A stretch of 64,000 nt of DNA from SZUA-35 sp964351995 (GCA_964351995.1 CAYGQE010000021.1:1-64000); one strand, 5' to 3'; positions 33,965 to 43,564 are shown, numbered from the stretch's first letter. The notes: generated from the sequence alone by a model not told the origin. A program made the numbers and translations.

Positions 33965-35194
33965 ATGGCATTGGCGGAGGTGCGGGAAGCAGAACAGGCC
34001 GGTATTCGCTCGGTCGCCGCTGCCCGCGCCGCCGGTGCCGAAGCCGTTGCGAAACTCGCCCGGGCCGAGCAACTCCGAGCCGAAGCCGTCGCCGGTTTGA
34101 TCGACTTCGACGCCCTCGACGCCCATGTCGCTGAAGGGTTCGCCACACCAGAACGCCGCCTCACCGTTCTGGGCAACGTGATCGACAGCGAAGCCGTCCG
34201 CCTGCAACGCATCATCCGCTTCTGCGCCCAACACACCCTCGTCGCCGACGCTCTCGAAGCGGGCGACATCACCGTCGACCACGCCGACATACTCCGCACC
34301 GCAGCCCACGCTGCCGGTGCCGGACTGTTCAACGACGACCTCCTCGACTTGCTGCATGCGGCCAAGGGTGTCGACTTCTCGGTGTTCAACGACCGCATCA
34401 ACGCTTGGACGTGGCGCAAAGCTCCCGAAGTGACTGAAGACGGCATCGAACAACAGTTCAACAACCGCTACCTCAGCATCCAAAGCGACATCTTCGGTGG
34501 TGCCAAAGGCAGCTTCAAGCTCGACGCTGCCGGCGCGGCAGTCGTCGCCGAAGCTCTCGAGACAAAACCAGATCCCGCGAACTCGGTTGCCCCGCAACGC
34601 ACCGCAGGACAACGCCGAGCCGATCGCTTGGTCGAGTTGGCAGAGTTCGTCAACAGCGGCACCACACCCAACCCCGGCAGTGGTGGTGACGGTTCTGAGC
34701 CGACCGGTGCTCGCCGTGCCGGCAGCAACGTCGACGTCTTGCTCGACCTCCCCACCCTGCTCGGGATCCCGTTCGACCTCGACAACCACCGCACCGACAC
34801 TGGCGAGGTCGATTGGACCAGCATCCAACAAACCTTCACCGCCACCGGGTCCGCACCCCGCCCGGTGCTGGCCCAGTTCTTCTGCGACGCGTCGTACCGC
34901 CAACTCATCACCTCCGGCCCCCGCATCGTGTTGGACTACAACAAAGCCACCCCCGACATCCCAAGGGCGCTCCGCCGAGCGATCCAACGCCGCGACCGCT
35001 GCTGCCAATTCGCCGGCTGTGATCGCAAGTGGCAGTGGTGCGACGTGCACCACCTCGTACCAGTCGAACAAGGCGGCCCAACAAACGAACAGAACCTGGC
35101 GTTGGTGTGCCGGTTCCACCACACCCTGATTCACCAAGGCGGCTGGAAACTCATCCGGCAGAAAGACGGACGATTACTCACCACCAGTCCCTAA
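33965..35194 (+). CDS. DUF222 / 13E12-repeat HNH endonuclease-like protein
   Basis: 409 residues from the ATG at 33965 (the frame is open 34 codons upstream; homology starts near here). The N-terminal ~260 residues are the helical DUF222 region. The C-terminal ~60 residues carry an HNH nuclease: CCQFAGCDRKWQWCDVHHLVP, GGPTNEQNLALVCRFHH, with the HH, N and H of the motif. The function of this expanded actinobacterial family is unresolved; it is often associated with mobile or repeated loci. A strong hairpin at 35239-35263 follows. Confidence 0.88.
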   Translation: MALAEVREAEQAGIRSVAAARAAGAEAVAKLARAEQLRAEAVAGLIDFDALDAHVAEGFATPERRLTVLGNVIDSEAVRLQRIIRFCAQHTLVADALEAGDITVDHADILRTAAHAAGAGLFNDDLLDLLHAAKGVDFSVFNDRINAWTWRKAPEVTEDGIEQQFNNRYLSIQSDIFGGAKGSFKLDAAGAAVVAEALETKPDPANSVAPQRTAGQRRADRLVELAEFVNSGTTPNPGSGGDGSEPTGARRAGSNVDVLLDLPTLLGIPFDLDNHRTDTGEVDWTSIQQTFTATGSAPRPVLAQFFCDASYRQLITSGPRIVLDYNKATPDIPRALRRAIQRRDRCCQFAGCDRKWQWCDVHHLVPVEQGGPTNEQNLALVCRFHHTLIHQGGWKLIRQKDGRLLTTSP

Positions 35195-35238
35195 CAAGGG
35201 TGCTGGTGCAAGGAACTTCAATCAAAGATTGAGATTCC

Positions 35239-35263
35239 GGCTCGAACCAACACGGTTCGAGCC
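35239..35263. terminator. Perfect hairpin after the DUF222/HNH gene
   Basis: GGCTCGAACC (35239-35248), a 5-base loop AACAC, then GGTTCGAGCC (35254-35263). It begins 45 bases past the HNH stop. No T-run follows, so it is a candidate factor-independent or structural terminator rather than a canonical one. Confidence 0.6.
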
Positions 35264-35423
35264 ACACCCGCGCCCGACATCGGGACTCACGAATTGGTTC
35301 CGATGAGGCGTGATTATGCGCCAGCCAAGGGAGGCCGGACCTCAAACACTTCGCCGGTTACCGAGTGGCAGGTGGAGCGGTTGAGGCCGCGGTTATCGAG
35401 CGCCGCAGCGCGGAGGAAATAGA

Positions 35424-35450
35424 CTTGAATCTATATCGGCTTGGATCTAT
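35424..35450 (+). promoter_or_regulatory. Direct repeat upstream of the toxin-antitoxin pair (candidate operator)
   Basis: CTTGAATCTAT (35424-35434) and CTTGGATCTAT (35440-35450) start 16 bases apart, about 10 and 26 bases before the toxin start. Such spacing and AT-richness fit a promoter/operator bound by the downstream XRE antitoxin. Only the repeat is seen; binding is inferred. Confidence 0.45.
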
Positions 35451-35459
35451 GGTGTTTGG

Positions 35460-35843
35460 ATGGCGTGGGAGATCAACGGCACAGACCAGTTCGCCGATTG
35501 GTACTCCTCGCTGTCCGAACCAGAACAGGACGCCGTCATCGCTGTTGTCGAACTCCTGGCCGAGAGCGGACCACAACTCGACCGACCACACGCTGACCGG
35601 ATCAAAGGATCGAAATACCACAACCTCAAAGAGCTGCGACCGCGAAGTGCGGCCAAGAACTGCCGGATCCTGTTCATCTTCGACCCGAGACGGCAAGCCG
35701 TTCTCCTCGTCGGCGGCGACAAGACCAACAACTGGGTCAAGTGGTACCAAACAGCCATTCCAAAGGCCGAAGCGCTCTACGAGGACTACTTGCAAGAACT
35801 CCAAGCACTGGGCGTTCTTGCCGACACCGAGGAAGACAACTGA
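35460..35843 (+). CDS. higB: RelE/HigB-type (Gp49-like, DUF891) toxin
   Basis: The 127-residue protein has the Gp49/HigB pattern: a short N-terminal strand and long helix (MAWEINGTDQFADWYSSLSE, EQDAVIAVVELLAESG), then DRIKGSKYHNLKELRPRS and CRILFIFDPRRQAVLLVGGDKTNNWVKWY, the conserved RNase-like core. HigB-family toxins cleave mRNA on the ribosome. It precedes an XRE-type antitoxin by 2 bases, so the toxin-first HigBA order is kept. Activity is inferred from family; autoregulation would act on the repeat just upstream. Confidence 0.85.
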   Translation: MAWEINGTDQFADWYSSLSEPEQDAVIAVVELLAESGPQLDRPHADRIKGSKYHNLKELRPRSAAKNCRILFIFDPRRQAVLLVGGDKTNNWVKWYQTAIPKAEALYEDYLQELQALGVLADTEEDN

Positions 35844-35845
35844 TC

Positions 35846-36154
35846 ATGGGACACCACAAGTTCACCGACATCGTTGGCGAGATCGACGAAGACCGTCGAG
35901 CTCGCATCGACGCCATCAAGCAAGAAGCTCGCGCCGACGCTGTCGCGTTCAATCTTGCTGAGCTGCGTCGGCTTCGTTCGCTCACCCAAGTCGAGTTGGC
36001 TGAACGGCTCCAACGAGCCCAGGCGTCGATCTCGGCCATGGAAACAGCGGACGACAACCTTTTGTCGACGTGGCGTGCCGTTGTGGAGAGCATGGGCGGC
36101 CGACTCGAACTCGTCGCTGTGTTCGACGACGAACGCATCGCCATCCCCAGCTGA
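35846..36154 (+). CDS. higA: XRE-family HigA-like antitoxin
   Basis: The 102-residue protein has a helix-turn-helix, LAELRRLRSLTQVELAERLQRAQASISAME (residues ~38-67), which is the HTH_3/XRE fold, and an N-terminal helix that could contact the toxin. A following C-terminal tail ends VVESMGGRLELVAVFDDERIAIPS. It is translated right after the toxin (2-base gap). It should neutralise the toxin and repress the pair. Confidence 0.87.
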   Translation: MGHHKFTDIVGEIDEDRRARIDAIKQEARADAVAFNLAELRRLRSLTQVELAERLQRAQASISAMETADDNLLSTWRAVVESMGGRLELVAVFDDERIAIPS

Positions 36155-36395
36155 ACTCACCGTCGTTGTCGGGCACTACAGCCGCACATCGCGCCGGTTC
36201 CCGAGTGGCTGGTTGTTCGTCCTGTGTCGCGATTATCTCGTGGCCTGGGACTGCGGCACGGGCAAAATCGGACTCGAGCCGGCCGTGCTTGGGGCACCTC
36301 GTTCAGGTATTGCGTCGGTGTGTCGAACGAATCCTGTGTACACGTTTGCCCTGGAGCACCGAAACGCAGGGAGCATTCCCGGATGCAGATTTCGA

Positions 36396-37892
36396 TCAGT
36401 CCTGCGGGGTCCAGGTGGTGTTCGGGTCGAGGGGCCAGCGTGGTCCATCGGCCCGTGCGTGCTCGAAGTTCTCCACTCGCAAGGTCGTGAGGCCTGGGCT
36501 GTCGGCGGTGAGGATCTCGGTCGCAAGATCGGTGAAACCGGCCCGGAAGTGCTGGCTGCTCTTCAACACCACCAAGTCGTAGGTGGTGACGTCGATCCCG
36601 TGGAGGGCGAACACCTCACGATCAAAGACCTGCGAACGGGCCGAACCGACGAGCACATCGACCCCACCTCGACCGCCGACCTGGAGCCTCGCCATCGAAC
36701 GGTAGCTGGCCTGCAGACCAGCAAGCATCGGCGACGTGTGGACGAACCGACCGTCAGACACGGTCTTCACATAGACCGACAGCTCGAGTGGTTCGCCGTG
36801 CAGCTCGTCGTGTTTGCCGCCGAGCCTCACGTCGATGACCGAACCGGGGCCAGCGGCGTGGGCTTGCGCTGCGACCTCGGGATCGTAGATGAAGCCGAAG
36901 CATGCACGTTCGACATCGGCTTCGAGCAACGCCCGCAACACGTGGGTCGCATCACAGGGAGAGCCACCACCGGGGTTGTCGGCGGTGTCGTTCACCACGA
37001 CCGGCCCACCACGTTCGGCAGCAATCGAGATGGCCTGCCGGAGCGCCACCTCGGGCGTGAGGCTCTCGTTGCGGAAGTCTTCGCGCCGATCCCACACCTC
37101 GGCGGCCAGCGCCTGTGCATGGCGGCGAGCCAGTGCAGGATCGTTGTTGGATGTGACGACGATCGATGCTCCGGCCTGGGGGATGTCGGTGTAGGGGAAC
37201 CCGTGGAAGAACGCGGCTCGGATCATGCCTGGCTCGTCTCCGATGTCGAGGCATCGGCGGCGAACGTCTGCCGCCGGGGAGGCGTCGGTGGTCGACGTCG
37301 GCAAGAGCATGGGGAGGCGCTCGACGTGGGTGGTCGGCTGCCATTCTCCCGAGACGATCCGCACCGCCGCCTCGATGGCTTCGACCCCGCGTTCGTACAT
37401 GTCGACGTGGGGATAGTCGTACACGCCGAGCATCAGGTCGTAGACCTCGTTCATCTCCTCGGTGATGCTTCCGTGCAGATCGAGGGTGGTGAGCAGGGGA
37501 ATCTCGGGACCGATGACCGCTCGGATGGCCGCTCCGAGGTCAGCCTCGAGATCGTCGATCCCGTCGACGATTCCGGCGCCGTGCGTCTCGATCACCACGG
37601 CATCGACCGGGAGTGCGTCGCGGATCCCCTCGACCAGTTCGGTCGCCAACTGCTGATAGACCTCGGCCTTGATCGTCCCCGAGGGTTGGGCGAACGCATG
37701 CAGCACCGGAACCAGATCGTGGCCTCCCTCGCGGCCGGCGTCGATGATGCCGCCGGTGAACGTGCGCGTCCCCTCGTAGCTCAGAACACCATCGCCGCGG
37801 CGAAGATCGAAGGCATCGAGTTCGGTCATGCCGAATGACTCAACTGCATAGGTGTTGGTTTCGTGGAGGATGCCACCGGTCGCGATTCGCAT
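36396..37892 (-). CDS. M81-family metallopeptidase (MlrC-like)
   Basis: The ~498-residue protein starts with MRIATGGILHETNTYA at 37892 (the frame is open 20 codons upstream). It carries the M81 core: an ILHETNT block, DAVVIETHGAGIVDGIDDLEADLG, TTLDLHGSITEEM, and the C-terminal MlrC_C domain with VVNDTADNPGGGSPCDATHVLRALL. The prototype MlrC is a zinc-dependent enzyme acting on the linear peptide from microcystin; other members have unknown, non-peptide roles. Here it is divergent from an FAD oxidoreductase with ~113 bases between, and close to other catabolic genes. Confidence 0.9.
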   Translation of the reverse strand: MRIATGGILHETNTYAVESFGMTELDAFDLRRGDGVLSYEGTRTFTGGIIDAGREGGHDLVPVLHAFAQPSGTIKAEVYQQLATELVEGIRDALPVDAVVIETHGAGIVDGIDDLEADLGAAIRAVIGPEIPLLTTLDLHGSITEEMNEVYDLMLGVYDYPHVDMYERGVEAIEAAVRIVSGEWQPTTHVERLPMLLPTSTTDASPAADVRRRCLDIGDEPGMIRAAFFHGFPYTDIPQAGASIVVTSNNDPALARRHAQALAAEVWDRREDFRNESLTPEVALRQAISIAAERGGPVVVNDTADNPGGGSPCDATHVLRALLEADVERACFGFIYDPEVAAQAHAAGPGSVIDVRLGGKHDELHGEPLELSVYVKTVSDGRFVHTSPMLAGLQASYRSMARLQVGGRGGVDVLVGSARSQVFDREVFALHGIDVTTYDLVVLKSSQHFRAGFTDLATEILTADSPGLTTLRVENFEHARADGPRWPLDPNTTWTPQD

Positions 37893-38005
37893 CGGGGGAC
37901 GGTAGCTCACCAGCGATTCGGCTTCGATTCTGGAACACACCAAACACGGCACAGCAAGCCCTGTCTCGGTCCGTTGCCCGGCCCGTCCGGGTTAACCTCG
38001 CCGGC

Positions 38006-39175
38006 ATGTCTCGCACCGTGGATGCCGTCATCATCGGGGGTGGCATTGCCGGGGTCTCGGTCGGGTATGAACTGTGTCAACGTGGCCTGTCGGTTCAGCT
38101 CCTCGAGGCCGAGCAAGCCCTCGCTCATCACTCGACGGGCCGCTCAGCTGCGCAGTACCTGGAAACCTACGGCAACGAGTCGGTGCGTCGTCTGACGATT
38201 GCCGGGCGGTCCTTCTTCGAGAACCCGCCTTCGGAGTTGGTGGATGGCCCGCTCTGGCACAACCGGCCGCTCATGCATGCCTGCTCACCCGCGCACGTCG
38301 ACCGTGTCCGCGCGCTGGCCGAAGAGTTCAAGGCGCTCGTTCCCACCACCGAGTTCATCGACCCCACCGAAGCGATCTCCCTCATGCCGGTATTGAGGCC
38401 CGACGCCATCGGTGGTGCGCTTCTCGAACCCGACGCCATGGAACTCGACGTCGCAGCGATCCATCAGGCATTCGTCCGAGGGATGCGCCACCACCAGGCC
38501 GAGATCCAGACGAATGCTCGCGTCACTGCGATTGCTCCATCAGGCGATGGTTGGAGGGTCACCACCGCATCGGGCGCGATCTCTACCCCGCTGGTTGTCA
38601 ACGCAGCTGGAGCCTGGTGCGACCAGATCGCGCAGCTCGCGTCCATCGAACCACTCGGCTTGCTTCCGCTCCGGCGTACCGTCGCCGTCGCGTCGCTGCC
38701 CGCGGGGATCACCGACGCCGGTTCGTGGCCACTCGTCGCTTTCGAAGCCGAGGAAGGCGGGATGGCCGGCTACTGCAAGCCTGAGCCGGGCGGACTCCTC
38801 ATCTCCCCGGCCGACGAAACACGGTCGCTGCCTTGTGACGCCCGCCCCGACGAGATCGACGTTGCGCGCGCCATCGATGTGATCGACCAATGGACAACGC
38901 TCGAGCTGCGTCGCGTTCGCACGACGTGGGCGGGCCTGCGCACCTTCGCAGCCGATCGAACCCTCGTCGCCGGATTCGACACCGATGCGCCGGGCTTCTT
39001 CTGGCTCGCCGGTCAGGGCGGCTACGGCATCCAGACCGCGCCCGGGCTCGCCCGAGCCGCAGCGGGACTCTTGCTCGATGGCGAGTTGCCACAGGACCTC
39101 ATCGCAGCGGGGCTCACTCGAGCCGAGCTGGCACCGGATCGTCCCGGGGTCAGTGGAGCACTCGCTCCGGGTTAG
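38006..39175 (+). CDS. FAD-dependent oxidoreductase of the DadA/glycine-oxidase family
   Basis: The 389-residue protein starts with the dinucleotide-binding motif MSRTVDAVIIGGGIAGVSVGY (GxGxxG), followed by LEAEQALAHHSTGRSAAQ, the FAD ribose contact and active-site region of the DAO family. The C-terminal block FFWLAGQGGYGIQTAPGLARAAAG matches the end of the fold. Such enzymes oxidise N-methyl or D-amino acids, sarcosine or similar amines. Together with a TauD-type dioxygenase 80 bases downstream and an M81 protein divergent from it, a small-amine or modified-amino-acid catabolic role is suggested (inference). Confidence 0.9.
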   Translation: MSRTVDAVIIGGGIAGVSVGYELCQRGLSVQLLEAEQALAHHSTGRSAAQYLETYGNESVRRLTIAGRSFFENPPSELVDGPLWHNRPLMHACSPAHVDRVRALAEEFKALVPTTEFIDPTEAISLMPVLRPDAIGGALLEPDAMELDVAAIHQAFVRGMRHHQAEIQTNARVTAIAPSGDGWRVTTASGAISTPLVVNAAGAWCDQIAQLASIEPLGLLPLRRTVAVASLPAGITDAGSWPLVAFEAEEGGMAGYCKPEPGGLLISPADETRSLPCDARPDEIDVARAIDVIDQWTTLELRRVRTTWAGLRTFAADRTLVAGFDTDAPGFFWLAGQGGYGIQTAPGLARAAAGLLLDGELPQDLIAAGLTRAELAPDRPGVSGALAPG

Positions 39176-39255
39176 CGCCCGGAGCGGCCCGAACTTGGTC
39201 TTCGCGTCGTCTTGCGCCAAGGTTTGCCGCAGCAAGCAAGCGATGGAGACGTCTC

Positions 39256-40158
39256 ATGAACAGTGCACTCACGATCAAACCGCTCGCCGACAAGACCTTC
39301 GGCGCAATCGTCGAGAACCTCGATGTCGAGACCGTCGTCGGACCAGACACCTCGTCTGAGCTCTGGGAGGTGCTGCACGCAGCGTGGATCGAGTACGCGC
39401 TGCTCATCCTGCCCGAGGTGTTTCTCACCCGGGAGCAGCAGGTCGCTCTTGCCAAACGGTTCGGATCGATCGAGTTGCTCGGCGGCCGGGAGATCGTGGC
39501 GTTGAGCAACGTCGCTCCGAGCGGCGCTCTCCGTGGGGAGGACGACGTGATGAAGGTGCTGCGCGGCAACATGGACTGGCATGTGGACAGCACCTACATG
39601 CCGCTGCAGTCGAAAGGGTCAGTCTTTTCGGCCGAGGTCGTGCCGACCAAAGGTGGGGGCACCGGGTTTGCTGACATGCGGGCCGCCTACGCAGCCCTCG
39701 AGGACGACACGAAATCCATGGTGAACGGGCTGTCTGCCCATCATTCGCTCCATCACAGCCAACGAGCCCACGGCCACGTTCACGCCGAGGACTCTGACTA
39801 TGTCGGGTACGGCCTCGAGCACAGCGGGGCCCCGTTGCGCCCGCTGGTGAAGCATCACCCGGTGACCGGCACACCCTCGCTGCTCATCGGGCGTCACGCC
39901 TACGGCGTTCCCGGTCTTTCGGGGTCGGAGTCCGAGCAACTGTTGGCCGAGCTCGTCGACCAGGCCTGCCAAGGCCCCCGGGTGTACGAGCACCAATGGC
40001 GCAGCGGCGACGCCGTCATCTGGGACAATCGATGCCTCCTGCATCGCGCTCGGCCGTGGGACATGACCGAAGCGAGAACAATGTGGCACGCCCGCATCGC
40101 CGGCGACGACGAGTCTGAGTTCGCACCGCTCGTTTCCGACACAGGCGCAGCCGCATGA
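39256..40158 (+). CDS. TauD/TfdA-family 2-oxoglutarate-dependent dioxygenase
   Basis: The 300-residue enzyme holds the 2-His-1-Asp iron site: H109 and D111 in DWHVDSTYMP, and H263 in LLHRARPWDM, where the second Arg can bind 2-oxoglutarate. TauD/TfdA enzymes hydroxylate taurine, aryloxyacetates or similar, releasing CO2 and succinate. The substrate is unknown. It follows the FAD oxidoreductase by 80 bases on the same strand and probably shares its transcript. Confidence 0.9.
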   Translation: MNSALTIKPLADKTFGAIVENLDVETVVGPDTSSELWEVLHAAWIEYALLILPEVFLTREQQVALAKRFGSIELLGGREIVALSNVAPSGALRGEDDVMKVLRGNMDWHVDSTYMPLQSKGSVFSAEVVPTKGGGTGFADMRAAYAALEDDTKSMVNGLSAHHSLHHSQRAHGHVHAEDSDYVGYGLEHSGAPLRPLVKHHPVTGTPSLLIGRHAYGVPGLSGSESEQLLAELVDQACQGPRVYEHQWRSGDAVIWDNRCLLHRARPWDMTEARTMWHARIAGDDESEFAPLVSDTGAAA

Positions 40159-40226
40159 GGAACAACCACTCCCAACAGCTCGTACGACCGGTGTTGGGGT
40201 AGCAGGCCATGACCGAGGAGTTTCCC

Positions 40227-41654
40227 ATGACTGAACAGAACAGCGCTGAACAGAACAGCGCTGAACAGAACGGCCAGGCGGCCTTCGACGCCGTTGTCGG
40301 CGAAGCCGCCGATGAGATCGCTCGATTGCATGTGCCGGGGCTCGCCCTCGGTGTCATCCACGGAGCCAACTCCTATGCGGCCGGCATCGGCGTCACGAAC
40401 ACCACCACCCGAACGCCGGTCACCGCCGACACGACCTTCCTCGCCTGCTCGATCACGAAGACCTTCACTGCGACCCTGGCCCTTCAGCTGTCCGAAGCGG
40501 GCGATCTGGATCTGAACGATCGCATCGTCGACATCCTGCCGTGGTTCAGAGTCAAGGACCGCGAAGCGACCTCCAAGGCAAGAGTCATCGACCTCTTCCA
40601 CCACCACACCGGTTGGGGTGGCGACCACTGCTTCTCCCCCGTTCCCCCCGGTGGATCGATCACCGAGAAGACCATGCTCCAGGCCTACTTCCTCGAGCAG
40701 GTCATGCCCTTCGACCAGGCCTGGATGTACAGCAACACCAACCTCGCCTTCGCCGGCCATGTGCTGTCCGTCGTTGGCGGCAAACCCTTCGAGACCCTCA
40801 TCGAAGAGCGCATCCTCTCCCCGCTCGGCATGGATGATTCATCCTTCGACTACAGCACCGCCCCGCACGACGACCGTTTCGCCTGGGGCCATCCCCCGAT
40901 CTATGACGACGACAAGATCGGTGAACTCAAGCCGATCTTCACGCCGTTCCCCGAGACCGCTGGATCCGCTGGCGGCCTGCATTCCACGATCCACGACATG
41001 TTGAAGTACGCCCGCTTCCAGCTGGACGGGAAGGATTCATCTGGCAACACGTTGCTGTCGAAGGAAGCGCTGGTGTTCGCCCACGCCCCGGCAGTTGAGG
41101 CTCCGGCCGGCGAGTTCACTGGACTGACCTGGTTCGTCCGCAAGTACGGCGAGGTCACCAGCCCCCACCACGGAGGGGCCTACATCGGCTATCGCACCTG
41201 GCTGCAGCTGATCCCGGATCACGACTTCGCCGTCGCCATCTTCACAAACAGCGACCGCGGTATCGAGGCCTACCACGCGATTGCCGACGCAACGGTCAGC
41301 GCCTTCACCCAACTCGAGCGCCAGACCCCGATCGCAACCGGCGTTGATCCGTCGGTTCTCGATCCCTTTGTCGGCGTGTTCACCGGAACGTTCCACGACT
41401 ACGAGATCATCAAAACTGGCAGCAGCTATCAGCTTGCCCAGAGAACCAAACTGGCCAGCCCCGGAGGGAACCCACCTGCGGATCCCGTCCCCGCCGAGGT
41501 AGCCAACACACACGAGGGTTGGTTGATCGTCACCGAGGGGCCGAACAAGGGAGCGATGGGGGAACTACTCGAAGACTCGTCCGGCGAACGCAACTACCTG
41601 CGAATCAGCAACCGGATCTTCACCCGTTCTGGAGACCCCGTCACGCGTCACTGA
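40227..41654 (+). CDS. Class C beta-lactamase-fold serine hydrolase
   Basis: 475 residues from the ATG at 40227, chosen because GAGGAG lies 6 bases upstream (another ATG 18 bases earlier has none). The active-site motif SxxK is S75 and K78 (CSITK), Y-S-N at 168-170, and an HGG at SPHHGGAYIG corresponding to the third motif. It has no clear signal peptide, so it is probably cytoplasmic. Family members include esterases, amidases and beta-lactamases. The start carries a 15-bp tandem repeat encoding NSAEQ twice. It follows the dioxygenase on the same strand. Confidence 0.88.
   Translation: MTEQNSAEQNSAEQNGQAAFDAVVGEAADEIARLHVPGLALGVIHGANSYAAGIGVTNTTTRTPVTADTTFLACSITKTFTATLALQLSEAGDLDLNDRIVDILPWFRVKDREATSKARVIDLFHHHTGWGGDHCFSPVPPGGSITEKTMLQAYFLEQVMPFDQAWMYSNTNLAFAGHVLSVVGGKPFETLIEERILSPLGMDDSSFDYSTAPHDDRFAWGHPPIYDDDKIGELKPIFTPFPETAGSAGGLHSTIHDMLKYARFQLDGKDSSGNTLLSKEALVFAHAPAVEAPAGEFTGLTWFVRKYGEVTSPHHGGAYIGYRTWLQLIPDHDFAVAIFTNSDRGIEAYHAIADATVSAFTQLERQTPIATGVDPSVLDPFVGVFTGTFHDYEIIKTGSSYQLAQRTKLASPGGNPPADPVPAEVANTHEGWLIVTEGPNKGAMGELLEDSSGERNYLRISNRIFTRSGDPVTRH
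40239..40268 (+). repeat. 15-bp tandem repeat in the serine hydrolase N-terminus
   Basis: AACAGCGCTGAACAG twice in tandem (40239-40253, 40254-40268), in frame, encoding the pentapeptide NSAEQ twice. It keeps the frame open and lies outside the hydrolase fold. Confidence 0.95.
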
Positions 41655-43363
41655 ACACACCCGTAGTGAGCGGAGGACACCAGGCGAGCGAACTTGTCGC
41701 GAACAGAGCCAGGACGAACGGTCGGCTCCGGTGGCTGCCACGCTTCGAGGCGATGGGCGATGACATCGTCGGAAAGGCCCAGATCGAGGCGTCGTCGACC
41801 GGGGTCGATCACGATCTCGTCGCCGTCTTGCACCGCGGCAATCGGCCCGCCCCGGGCCGCTTCGGGTGAGATGTGCCCGATGATGATGCCATGGGACACG
41901 CCGGAGAAGCGTCCGTCCGTGATCAGGGCGACGTCGGTGCCAAGGCCCCTTCCCTGGAGCTGGATCGTGAGCGCCACCATTTCGGGCATGCCGGGCCCGC
42001 CGACCGGTCCGACATTGCGGACGACCACGACGTCGCCGGCGACGATGCGGCCCGCCTTGATGGCGGCCATGGCATCGGCCTCGCTTTCGAACACGCGGGC
42101 CGTGCCGCGGAACTCGCCGCGTTCGAGGGTCTTGCCCGACAGCTTCAACACACAGCTCTCGGGTGCGAGGTTGCCGGTGAGCACGCTGATGTGGTTGTTG
42201 GCAGGAGCGACCGGGGCGTCGATGGGAAGGACGATGCGTTGGTCGCCGAGATCGGCGAGGGCAGGTGCATCGGCCAGATTCTCGGCGAGCGTTTTTCCGG
42301 TCACGGTGGGAACATCACCGTGAAGCAGACCGGCAGTGAGCAGTTCCTTCATCACCACCGGCACTCCGCCGAGTTGGTGGAGCGACACCATTGCGTAGGG
42401 CCCGTGCGGCTGGAGGTTGGCGATGAGCGGGACTTTCTGGCCGACCGCTTGGATGTGTTCGATGGTGAGCGGCACATCGGCTTCTCGGGCGATCGCCAAC
42501 AGGTGGAGGTAGAGGTTCGTGGAACCGCCCATGGCGTAAGCGGTGACGATGGCGTTCTCGAACGCCTCCATCGTCATGATGTCGCGGGGCCGTACATCGG
42601 CTTCTGCAAGGCGGACGAGTGCGTCGACCGACGCCTGCACGTGTGCTTTGACATCGTCGTGGATGTCGCTGGCGGCTTCGAGATCGGCCGGATACGACGC
42701 GCCGCGAGGGAGCATCATCCCGATGGCTTCGGTGATCACGCTCATGGTGTTGGCGGTGAACATCGCCCCACAGGTTCCGCTGCCCGGCATCACCGCCTGC
42801 TCGACCGCCGACAGCTCGACCCGAGTGATACGTCCGGCTTGCTCGGATGCTCGTGCTTCGGCGTAGTCGAGAATGGTCAGGTTGTTGCCCTTGGCCGACC
42901 ACGGCTCGACGTCGACCGAACCAGGTGAGCTGGTGCCCGGGTAGATGACCAGACCGACCTCGTTGAGCCGAGCCAACGGCATCATCGCGGCAGCCCCGAC
43001 TTTGTCGCAGCCGGAGATGACGATCATCGCGTTCCCATGGTGCGCTCGGTGGCCGAGCTCGATGCAGTCAGCGATGAGATCGCGAGAGACCAGGCTGAAT
43101 CCGGAGCGTGGTGTTCCCTGCGTCAGGGCATCGGAGACCGCCGGGGTACCGACGATGAGACCCTGAGCGTTCACGTGTGACAGGGCCTCGACCGTCAGAT
43201 CGGTGATGCGGCGCACCCGGTTGTTGCAGCGATGCGCATTGGTGAATGGACTTGCCACGGTCACCACCAGATCGAGGCCCGCCGTTTGGTCGGGATCGAA
43301 CCCGGCGGCCCGCATTTCGACCCGGTTTCGCTTCCAGTAGCGGGAGTCATCGCCAGCCATCAT
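41648..43363 (-). CDS. IlvD/Edd-family dehydratase (sugar acid or dihydroxyacid dehydratase)
   Basis: The 571-residue protein has three cysteines in positions used for a cluster in this family: C46 (HRCNNRV), C119 (ISGCDK) and C198 (GSGTCGAMFTA). It is IlvD-like in length, but its sequence around the cluster, and its lack of neighbouring ilv genes, fit the wider IlvD/Edd group that dehydrates sugar acids. The assignment to one substrate is not possible by eye. It is convergent with the serine hydrolase; the 3' ends overlap by a few bases. Confidence 0.88.
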   Translation of the reverse strand: MMAGDDSRYWKRNRVEMRAAGFDPDQTAGLDLVVTVASPFTNAHRCNNRVRRITDLTVEALSHVNAQGLIVGTPAVSDALTQGTPRSGFSLVSRDLIADCIELGHRAHHGNAMIVISGCDKVGAAAMMPLARLNEVGLVIYPGTSSPGSVDVEPWSAKGNNLTILDYAEARASEQAGRITRVELSAVEQAVMPGSGTCGAMFTANTMSVITEAIGMMLPRGASYPADLEAASDIHDDVKAHVQASVDALVRLAEADVRPRDIMTMEAFENAIVTAYAMGGSTNLYLHLLAIAREADVPLTIEHIQAVGQKVPLIANLQPHGPYAMVSLHQLGGVPVVMKELLTAGLLHGDVPTVTGKTLAENLADAPALADLGDQRIVLPIDAPVAPANNHISVLTGNLAPESCVLKLSGKTLERGEFRGTARVFESEADAMAAIKAGRIVAGDVVVVRNVGPVGGPGMPEMVALTIQLQGRGLGTDVALITDGRFSGVSHGIIIGHISPEAARGGPIAAVQDGDEIVIDPGRRRLDLGLSDDVIAHRLEAWQPPEPTVRPGSVRDKFARLVSSAHYGCVQ

Positions 43364-43564
43364 CCAGACCCTTCATTGACATCGACAGCGATGGTCCGCG
43401 GTCGAAAGCGAAACTAACAGGCCTCTCGTCACGTCGGTGTCCGACGCGCTGGTCCGTCCTGCTGATCGCCCGTTCTCGGCGCAAGCTGGCCAGGCCCGCA
43501 CCCAAGAGATCGCTGGTCAACGGCTGGCGCTCCCGCCTTCGTCAGACGAGCAACTCGTCCCCGT

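Noticed and set aside
35232..35275. A tRNA suggested by GGTTCGAGCC
   Set aside because: The motif is one arm of a perfect hairpin; no acceptor or anticodon stems are present.
35874..37838. A 654-residue plus-strand frame opposite the M81 gene
   Set aside because: It is an antisense shadow; the minus strand shows clear M81 motifs.
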